Of a stretch of 29,323 bases of DNA, positions 21,625 to 29,323 are shown piece after piece (positions within the stretch are counted from its first letter, which is position 1; the number at the start of each line of letters is the position of its first letter). Source of the DNA: Spongospora subterranea (lineage: Eukaryota > Endomyxa > Phytomyxea > Plasmodiophorida > Plasmodiophoridae). The translations under genes and the position numbers were made by a program. The notes under the pieces were generated by a model. That model saw only the letters and a list, made by a program, of their open reading frames with translations, made no database searches and was not told where the DNA came from. The DNA lies in assembly GCA_900404475.1 (NCBI GenBank), contig OUQQ01000219.1, positions 1-29,323 on the forward strand. The letters are read 5' to 3'.

Positions 21625-24600
21625 ATGCCGTCGACAATCAAGCTCCGGATTGTGGAGGCAAGGGACCTTCCCGTCATGGACAGGAAAAGCGGCCTCACCG
21701 ACGCCTATGTCTCCATGTCCTTTGGCGAACATACCGATAAGACGCCGATCTGCCGGAAAACGTCAGTCATCATAGTTTTTTTTTTCGGTTTTACTTAACG
21801 ATTCAGATTTATCATTCATTCCTTGTTGTTCACGTTGTGAAATCACCGATGATTTGTCCTCACGTATTGTATTTTTTTACCGACTGAATGTATTTACGTG
21901 TTTCTGATCATCAATCGGTAACAAACGCTGTAGTTTGCATCCAAAATGGGATCATCTGTTTCGTGTCGATGTCCCCGAAGACACAGTCCTGCAGGTATTC
22001 CGTCATTCGTTGCTAGACTACAATGAATCGCCATCAGCTACGTCTGACGCCATCTTCACAGGATGAGCCGATCCGGCTAACTATTCTTGATAAAGATATC
22101 TACTCATCAGATAACACGATTGGGTATTTTCGTGCTTTGTTTCAGTTTCAGCTCGAGATATTCCTTTTTGTCCGCTGTTGGTTGGTCTTATGATTATCAT
22201 CCCTAAACCACAATTGGTGTTGTTGAGAAGTTTGGACTTTACATCAAGATCCGGCATACTCTCTACGATATTCCACAATTTTTTCAGCGTTTATTCAATG
22301 TTGATCCAATTTGTTAAACACCAGTGAATTTGACTTTTTTGTTCTATGGCAGCGTAGTGATCCTGGATCTGAACTGTTTGCTGGTCGTTGCCATGGAGCT
22401 GAAAGGCTGGTATCCCATCTTCGACACACTGAGGGGCGTGCGCGGATTTCTCTACGTCCACGTCCAGCTCCAGTTTTTTGGCGACGTTAACCGTTCGTTC
22501 TGTTTTTCATGGTTGGAACGCCAAACCGACATTGACATGGTTCAACAGCGTTTAAGAGCAGTGCCGCCGGGGTTGTGTGTACGTTATCATGAAGCATCAT
22601 CACCTTCAAACACACACACTACGTCAGCGTTCAATGTGATGAATGCTTGTTTGAGTTTTTTGCTACAGTTTTCTTTCTTTCAGCTTATCATTCGGCTCCA
22701 TTGGACGTGTTTCCAAATTTTCACCAGTATGTTCCATGGATTGTGGTTCGTAAGCAACGTTTTTACGTATTCAAAATTTAGTCCACACTATTTAAAGTGA
22801 TTGATACGGATCATAGCAGAATCTAACCTGTTTTTTTTTTAGTTTTTTCCGCTTCACGATTACAGGATACGGAATATGAAGTGATCAGCATGAATGGGGT
22901 TTGTGAAGAGCTGGTCATGGCTGCCGATCCTGAGTATCACTGGGCTGACACATTCCGCACTTCAAGGACATCCAATGAGGCGCGTATGCTGTTGCTACAT
23001 CAGCTGGCCAGTACTATCAGGCGAAATGTTGGAAGCAAGGCTTTGGAAGTCGGGGGCAACGCGGTTCTCGCCTACAGACTGGAGGTAACTGATTAACAGT
23101 ATAAATGTCACCTGAAGTCTTTCTGTCTTCCAATTCCGTTTCTGCATCATGATGTCGTCATGTTCTTTTACCATTGCCTTTTTCTCTTTCATTTTGAAAC
23201 TCCTAATGTAATGTCATTTCTGTTTTGATAAGCGACCGCATTTATGTGAACCGTTTCGTAGTTTGATTTCGAAGGTGAAGGAGGCATCATAGCGCGTGGT
23301 CTGGGCACAGCGTGTACTATTGAGCGAAAACTTCATCCTGCTCCATCGCCTCGCATGCACAACTCTCCAATGGTCGACCCCTTGCACACGCAATGTCCGG
23401 TTCCTTCAACGGCCGCTGATCTTCTCAATACCTCCGTCGCTAGCGTAGCTCCGCCGTTCGGCAGCCCTACCGTGGTCGATGTCGATCTGATCTCTCTACT
23501 GAATCTCCAACGCACCATCCTCAAAGGTGTTCTGCTGCTCACACTGACATTTCTTCCCGACAAGTTCGACATGCGAGTCGGTGGTGTTGTTTCTGCCAGG
23601 TCCGTCAAACTCCTCGCACATAAGAACACAGAAAAAGAGCTACGCGACCAATGGTTGTATTTCTTTTGATCAACAAATCACCGCGTGAATTTTCTGATGG
23701 GACAGCGCATAGGTGGCAGGAGCTCCGTAATGAGATCCGATCACACGCGCGCGCTCTCAACTGCCATGTGGTTTTGGGGTATTCAGAGACGACATCCATC
23801 GTCGAGGGGGACATTTGTGTTCTATCGGCAATCGGCACGGCAGTGTCATGCGACCTTAAACCGACGTCGCCCAGTGTGAACTCCAAACGAAGAAGTTGTT
23901 TTTTTGCTGAATATATGTTTGATGTTTTATTTTTCTAACATTTGCTTTCAAATACGTCTGGTTCAGTATTTTGCATCTCTACTTTATCATTTACCTAAAT
24001 GAAATATTTTTTTTTGGTTTTGATTAAGCTAATTTTGGCATCGCAATAAGATGTGACCGCATGTCGCCACATTCTCATCACGAAGCCATTGTTCAGAGGC
24101 ATCGGTGTCACCGCCGGGGAAGAAAATCGGTTCGAGGAGGCATCGTCGAGCGTGTCGGTCATGCCACATCACGTACTCCCGCGACACAGCTCCATTCAGG
24201 ATGAACTTAGTGCCATGTGCGTTCTGTGGGCGTCATCTGGTCCCGGACACTTTATTAGCCACGCTGATACCCGGCCAGGATCGTTTTCCCATCAACGAAC
24301 CTTGCCAGATGGTGGAGGCGCGCGTGGTGCGTCCGAAACGAAAAAGTCAAGGCGAGGCGAACGCCACATTGGTGTCAGAAGCAATTCCATTCCTTGAGTT
24401 CGATCTGCACCGGCAATTAATGTACAAGTTGCGACTTCTGGGCATGAATGCAGCGTTTGCCCTGCGTGTTCGATTAACTGTTGGGGAAAATTTGATTGTG
24501 GCCATCGCCACGGCGTCTGCAGCGTTTTTAGACGCTCTGCCTGCGCCACCCCCTTTGCGCATTTCCAGGAACACAATTTCGGACCCCACCATAATCGATT

Positions 24601-26240
24601 CGCAGAATCTCATCGTCGCTGTCAGCGAACGAAATTGCCAGCAACATGAGGAAAGGCAAAGAAAGCGGGCAATGTCCAGGAACCTGTTCGACGATGCGTT
24701 TTCCAGTGATGACAATGATGATTGCAGCGTTATTGATGACTCTGCAAGGCAAACGGTCGTTTTACAGATCGACGATGAGTATGATGAAGACGTGGTCAGC
24801 TCTTTGTAAGCAGAATTCTGATTCTTCTGTGTTCTTTTCATTGAGCACATTTAGGATGGATCCATCTCCACCTGATGATATTGTTTTTGCAAATTGTGAT
24901 GGAATCGGACCTGGCCAAGGTGTTGTTGCCGATTTAGGTTCCTTGACGTTGTTCCGGCGCGTGATTTGCCCTGTGTCCACCNGCAGCGTTTTTAGACGCT
25001 CTGCCTGCGCCACCCCCTTTGCGCATTTCCAGGAACACAATTTCGGACCCCACCATAATCGATTCGCAGAATCTCATCGTCGCTGTCAGCGAACGAAATT
25101 GCCAGCAACATGAGGAAAGGCAAAGAAAGCGGGCAATGTCCAGGAACCTGTTCGACGATGCGTTTTCCAGTGATGACAATGATGATTGCAGCGTTATTGA
25201 TGACTCTGCAAGGCAAACGGTCGTTTTACAGATCGACGATGAGTATGATGAAGACGTGGTCAGCTCTTTGTAAGCAGAATTCTGATTCTTCTATGCTCTT
25301 TTCATTGAGCACATTTAGGATGGATCCATCTCCACCTGATGATATTGTTTTTGCAAATTGTGATGGAATCGGACCTGGCCAAGGTGTTGTTGCCGATTTA
25401 GGTTCCTTGACGTTGTTTCGGCGCGTGATTTGCCCTGTGTCCACCTCGCAGCTCAACCATTATCTGGCGTCTGCGTTCCATGACCTGCAGGCCCGGCTGG
25501 CGTTCTCGGTGCGGCAGTCGCGGCCCCTGGCTTTGACATGTATCCAGGCGCGAATCGCCATTCCGGACGACGATCAGATTGATATTATTGTGACCGCTCA
25601 GGCAGTCAAGCTTGAGTCGCAGACGGAATCGGTTCCAATTCAAATCAAGCGGTCGCATTCATTGGGAAGTGCCAACCAATGGGTGTCGCAATTATCTCCG
25701 AACAAACCGCATATTGACAGTTCGGGAACATCTCAGTCACCGCCCACAGCTTCATGGCCGCGGCTGCTCGTGTTTCCCGATCAACCGTTGGAATGGCGCG
25801 ATCACCCACAGCAGGTGACCATATCGGCTTTGGAGCGTTGCCCAGCGGGCACACAGCACGTCAAGCACCTGGGCCGCGTCCATCTGCATTTCATTAACGA
25901 ACGTTGGCTTTCGCACGATGAATCGGGTCTAGCTCGCTATGCGCATCAGTTTTTGGCCGAAGCTCACTCTGTTTTACGTGCTAATGTTGTTGCCCGAGGT
26001 ATTGCTCGTTTCATCGTTTTGATTTGTGTTGAATCGTCTTCTTTGCCCACCTTTGTTTTTTTCAATTTTTCGTTGATTTATTTGAAGAGTTCATGTTATG
26101 TCATTGCAGGCGGAAACTGCCTGTTGAGTTATTCGGTCGGGCAGTTCACAATCGCTCAGCCGCGCCGGGATCAAGTATATTGCGTTCTTTCGATGTCTGG
26201 TGACGTTGTCCTTGTCCAGAAAGAACCACCTATCTCATAA
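21625..26240 (+). CDS. C2CD5: C2CD5 (CDP138)-like C2-domain protein, 11 exons
   Basis: In mammals C2CD5 binds calcium and lipid through an N-terminal C2 domain and promotes GLUT4 vesicle fusion. Exons: 21625-21761, 21934-21994, 22062-22123, 22353-22576, 22684-22749, 22843-23084, 23262-23653, 23713-23894, 24097-24805, then an exon present twice (24855 and 25319 starts) running to 25998, and 26110-26240. Counting the duplicated part once gives 961 residues, near the mammalian length. The C2 start reads LRIVEARDLPVMDRKSGLTD with calcium-type Asp residues and DKDIYSSDN in loop 3. Later blocks match the family: CEELVMAADPEYHW, GGNAVLAYRLE, FDFEGEGGIIARGLGTACT, RVGGVVSARSVKLL, RSHARALNCHVVLGYSE, ANATLVSEAIPFLEFDLH, LQIDDEYDEDV and the end LSMSGDVVLVQKE. 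Splice junctions were chosen to keep these aligned; exons 4-5 are the least sure. Confidence 0.9.
24519..24981. repeat. 463-bp direct duplication, first copy
   Basis: These 463 bases recur at 24983-25445 with three substitutions, two in the intron and one in the following exon. The copies are separated by one N at 24982. The unit covers the end of exon 9, the intron and the start of exon 10 of the C2CD5-like gene. It is most simply an assembly join of two alleles. Confidence 0.95.
24982..24982. other. Assembly gap (single N)
   Basis: The only ambiguous base in the window. It lies exactly at the junction of the two duplicate copies and breaks the exon-10 frame of the first copy. A scaffolder joining overlapping haplotype contigs would leave this mark. 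Confidence 0.95.
24983..25445. repeat. 463-bp direct duplication, second copy
   Basis: Second copy of the unit at 24519-24981. This copy runs on without interruption into the rest of the C2CD5-like exon after 25445, whereas the first is continuous with the upstream exon. One true copy restores a single gene. Confidence 0.95.
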
Positions 26241-27105
26241 ATACTGCTGTTTTTTGTCATATCAGAGCCCTCGCTTGCTTGTCAACAAAGCTTCATCAGA
26301 TTCTACAACATCGTTTTCGCGCTGTTTTCAATCAACTTTTTCGCCAAACTAATCAACGTGTCACACCAAAGCCCGGACCGTTGAAGTTCTTCGTCAGTGT
26401 AGTAAATTCGTATGTAAATACATCACCTCAAAGAGATATTCCATAGAGACTTTGTGGGTTCACACTTCGATAACAATCATTAGTATTTTAGCTAGAAACT
26501 AAACTGTAAAATATCGAATCAAATATCGAAGACCAGAAAGAATAATTACAAGAACGGCGGTGTAAATACAAATTTAACTTTTAATCAACAAAGAAATCCA
26601 AGGATAAGCAGGAAACTGCCAAAGGTTCCGTAAGGTCTCCCCGAGAAAGAGGAAAACACAATCAAACAAATTGGCAAAAAAGAAGTTACAATTCTTCACG
26701 TTATAATCTCCTAGATCCGATCCCAATGATTGGACCTTCCTCCCTGGGACTTGGCGTTGTCTGTCCTCTTAAAGAAGGAGTTGTGTTCGGGGGTCAAGCA
26801 GAATCGCGGTTTGGGAATTGCGTTGGCCGGGTGATGGTCTTCTAAAAATCGCGATTACAAGGTCGTTGTCCAGGCCGAGATATTTGTCGGAATGGCACAA
26901 CTTTGACAGAAGCGTCGCAACGAATTTCTCGTAAACGACGCGTCAAGAAAATTGATGGAGTCGAACAGTGCAGCTGTGCCAGAAATGAGGCGCGTTTCGA
27001 TACCGATCGGTGCAGTGAGGAAACGTTGTACAACTGCGTGGTCCGATCGCGATTGGGACTTTTGACAGACACGACCTCATTTGTTTATCGTCTGTGTCGG
27101 TGGTG
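26241..27105. other. Intergenic region
   Basis: About 860 A/T-rich bases between the C2CD5-like stop and the PWWP gene start. No gene is supported. Frames near 26842-27072 overlap the presumed promoter and 5' UTR and show no domain. Confidence 0.5.
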
Positions 27106-28108
27106 ATGGACCCAGAGCAGGTAGAGGAAGCCGGGTGCCCGCTGGACTCGATCGCTGGGGATGCGCCCGAGCCCGCCGCACCCGAAATACCGACGCTGGT
27201 CGCGCCACCCGCCCCCGAGATGACCGCCCCAGCCGCGCCCAACCCGTCCGGGAAACTAACTCTGGTCGAGCCACCAGCGGGGCTCACGTATGGTGATTTG
27301 ATTTACTTTCGAAGAAAAGGCCATTCTAGTTGGCCTGGCAGGGTAATAGTTTCTATTGTTACGGTTGCGATGTTTTCAATCCATCGCCTCTTCAGTTTCA
27401 AAACTGGTAACCTGTTCCGCTAAATATGAAAATGTCTGACGAAGAAATTTCTTGGAGCTGTTGACTATAATAATCCTTGTGCTATAATTTCCCCTTTTCT
27501 GAATTTCCATCGGGTTCATTTTCAGATATCTGGACCTGGGATTGCTTCTCAAAGCGTTATCAACGCCCTGGGAGGAAAAGGAGTCGTAGTTTTTTGTTTC
27601 GGCAATCATGACTACGAAATCATCGAGCCACAGAACCTGATCCCGCTCGCCAACCATGTTCCTCGCCACTCGAAACGACCCATGCTGAAATCCTTGCGAC
27701 GCGCAATTCGTGAAGCGGAGCGAGTCAAGAATGGCCAGCTTTTCATCGACGAAGCACAATTTGAATTGGTATTTTCGTTTATGATGATCTGTGTTCTCGT
27801 TGGTTTCCCATATACTTGTTCCTTTTCAAATGTTTATATATGTTCCTTGTTGCAAACTGTATTTTAGTCTGACGGTTGTTTCGATATTTCTTGATACCGA
27901 AACATTGATTTTGTTGGGCTGCATTCGCTAGGATGATCGTGATATCAAACATTCTCGGTCAACGTCGAAAAAACGTGGACGGTCAATGCCAGAACCTGCT
28001 CCACAATTATCCCAATCGGAACAGCGAAAACAGTTCAGGCGGAAGATTCTGTCTGACCTGGGCCTGTTCCCTCCTGATGCTCTGCTCGCCGATTATGGAA
28101 TGGTGTAA
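27106..28108 (+). CDS. Small PWWP-domain protein, 3 exons
   Basis: PWWP domains bind methylated histone tails and DNA, so the protein probably acts in chromatin. Exons: 27106-27342, 27526-27768 and 27932-28108, all phase 0, giving 218 residues. ATG 27106 opens an acidic, Pro/Ala-rich tail of about 60 residues. The PWWP fold then starts with YGDLIYFRRKGHSSWPGR; the usual P-W-W-P is reduced to S-W-P. After the intron it continues with VVVFCFGNHDYEIIEPQNLI, the conserved F-F-G-T-x-x-Y-x-W strand region. A helical, basic stretch (MLKSLRRAIREAERVK) follows, as in the C-terminal helices of the domain. The last exon is Ser/Arg/Lys-rich, like a nuclear localisation region, and ends GMV. No catalytic domain is present, so it may be a reader subunit of a larger complex. 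Confidence 0.87.
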
Positions 28109-28576
28109 TATATAATCATTATCAAAATCAGGGTTCTCTCAGTTTATTTCAGCCGGAGTGATTTTTGTTAGCCTGTAGTGCCGAATGATCGCGATTTTGC
28201 TGACACATAGAATTCCTGAGATTGTACGCTCGTGGTGTCCATCTAGCCAACCATGATCACTCGCCGTATGAATTATTGCCTTTCGACAATTTTTTTGTGG
28301 TGACACCGCGCATGGCATTGGTCGGTTAATGGAAATTTTCGTGTTTTTCGACGAATTACGAAGAACTGATTTCCATCCGCTGCCGAACGTCCATGGTTGC
28401 CGCCACTTTTCCGCTGCGGATCGATGGGCTCTCGACATGTTCCGGAATGAGTGGTTTCCGGACCTACCGCTGCTGAAATATGTGGTGGCCTGTCAAGGTC
28501 ATCCTCCTTTCATAACATTTCTTTACTCGTCGTCTTCCTGGATCGGATCCTGGCCGCATCGTGATTGATTGCCGAA
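28109..28576. other. Gap with an unassigned 79-codon frame
   Basis: A frame from ATG 28329 to TGA 28566-28568 encodes an acidic/aromatic product containing FPDLPLLKYVVACQ. A possible donor after CAA-G at about 28496 would end it earlier as an exon. No family is recognised and no connection to the EF-hand gene could be shown. The rest is probably promoter and UTR sequence. Confidence 0.3.
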
Positions 28577-29323
28577 ATGGGCAATCGATCATGCCTCCCT
28601 CTGACTTTCACGACACCCAAGAACCTCTGTCCGTTCATCGCCGTTTTCTGCTCCGACTGTTTTCGTATGTATTTTCGCACGATTCTGAATCGAGCTTGGC
28701 CCGTAGTTGACGACGAAGAGGTCGCCGTGCTCCAGCACGCGTTCCACGATCTGGCGCGGCGCAGTCTGGGGAAGACGATCGACAAGGACACGTTCACGAA
28801 GGTGTTCCGCATGCCCGGCATCTTGGGCGATCGCCTGTTCGCCGCCTTCGACCGAAACCACACGGGCTCGATCGACTACGAGGAGTTCATCGCCGGTTTG
28901 GGGTTCGTTATCCGAGGATCGCTCGAAGAGAAGGTTGTTCACGTTCTCTATTGTCCATCTGCGGTTTTCGATTTTCGTTCTCAGCTCTGATGAGCCATTG
29001 CCTGTTTATTTCTCCGTTCCATTTTGTTTTTTCAAACTGGCGAATTGTTTGAGTTGCCCAATCTGTATTTTCAAAAAAGACGAATTGTTCTGTGCTGTGT
29101 TATTTTGCAAAATTTCGAATTGTTTGATTCAACGTGATCGGATGCGGCCGCTGTTTCTGCTCAAAATGGATTCGCAGATTGATTTCGTCTTCTCGATTTA
29201 CGACGTCGGCAATCGCGGCTTAATCAGTCGGACTGCGATGATGGCGATTGTGAACTCGGTGATGTTCGCCGCCTACCTTATCCTCGATGCCAGCGACGAC
29301 GCGACCATACAGAAAGATATCGC
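28577..29323 (+). CDS. EF-hand calcium-binding protein, 5' part
   Basis: ATG 28577 begins MGNRS, a possible but imperfect N-myristoylation signal (position 6 is Cys, not Ser/Thr). The frame stays open to a donor at 28934; the next exon starts at 29177 after CAG and runs off the window. The homology starts at about 28706 with VVDDEEVAVLQHAFHDL, followed by GKTIDKDTFTKVFRMPGILG. A canonical EF-hand loop follows (DRNHTGSIDYEE: Asp, Asn, Thr, Ser and Glu at ligand positions). Splicing gives SLEEK-IDFVFSIYD and a second loop (DVGNRGLISRTA) that lacks the final Glu and is probably weak. The order resembles calcineurin-B-like and related EF-hand signalling proteins. The segment between MGNRS and the homology may hide an intron, because 28625-28700 matches nothing. 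Confidence 0.75.

Noticed and set aside
24762..25216. Separate genes suggested by repeated ORFs around the N
   Set aside because: They are duplicates of C2CD5 exon frames and their opposite-strand shadows, created by the 463-bp direct repeat.

Overview
The window comes from a eukaryotic nuclear genome. All recognisable host genes lie on the + strand and are split by short GT-AG introns (about 40-210 nt, usually with a T-rich tract before the AG). The reading frames close only when these introns are removed. The retroelement and mariner remnants resemble families I associate with oomycetes and other stramenopiles, so a stramenopile-like microbe is my best guess; the sequence does not prove it. 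No bacterial operon, CRISPR array or convincing RNA gene was seen.

Layout: 1-939 is mostly featureless upstream DNA. 940-4775 is a 14-exon gene whose spliced model gives 793 residues and reads as ATRIP, the partner of the ATR checkpoint kinase. 4776-8200 is poorly coding DNA with a possible membrane-segment ORF and a 41-residue Cys-rich peptide with a myristoylation-type start. 8388-10120 is a graveyard of retroelements: broken Ty3/gypsy pol (reverse transcriptase, then integrase) interrupted by a broken Ty1/copia gag that carries two fold-back inverted duplications. 10812-11207, on the - strand, holds a piece of Tc1/mariner transposase fused in frame to part of a CRESS-DNA virus Rep helicase, i.e. 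an endogenous viral fragment. 11620-11905 carries a 25-bp tandem repeat, and 13163-13640 a long imperfect hairpin.

From 14290 the DNA is gene-dense again: a TBC1D7-like protein with a probable one-base frameshift; a 1709-residue UPF1/ZNFX1-like SF1 helicase carrying NF-X1-like zinc residues, a coiled coil and a C-terminal RBR-like RING module; an 11-exon C2CD5 (CDP138) homologue; a small PWWP-domain protein; and the 5' part of an EF-hand protein that runs off the window.

The C2CD5 gene contains a 463-bp direct duplication on either side of a single N, with three mismatches, which looks like two haplotypes joined by the assembler. The host genes do not form an obvious pathway. ATRIP serves DNA-damage signalling, TBC1D7 belongs to the TSC complex in animals, C2CD5 to membrane traffic, and the ZNFX1-like helicase-RING protein is the best candidate for RNA surveillance or antiviral defence. 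The most unusual items are the endogenous Rep fragment and the helicase-RBR architecture.
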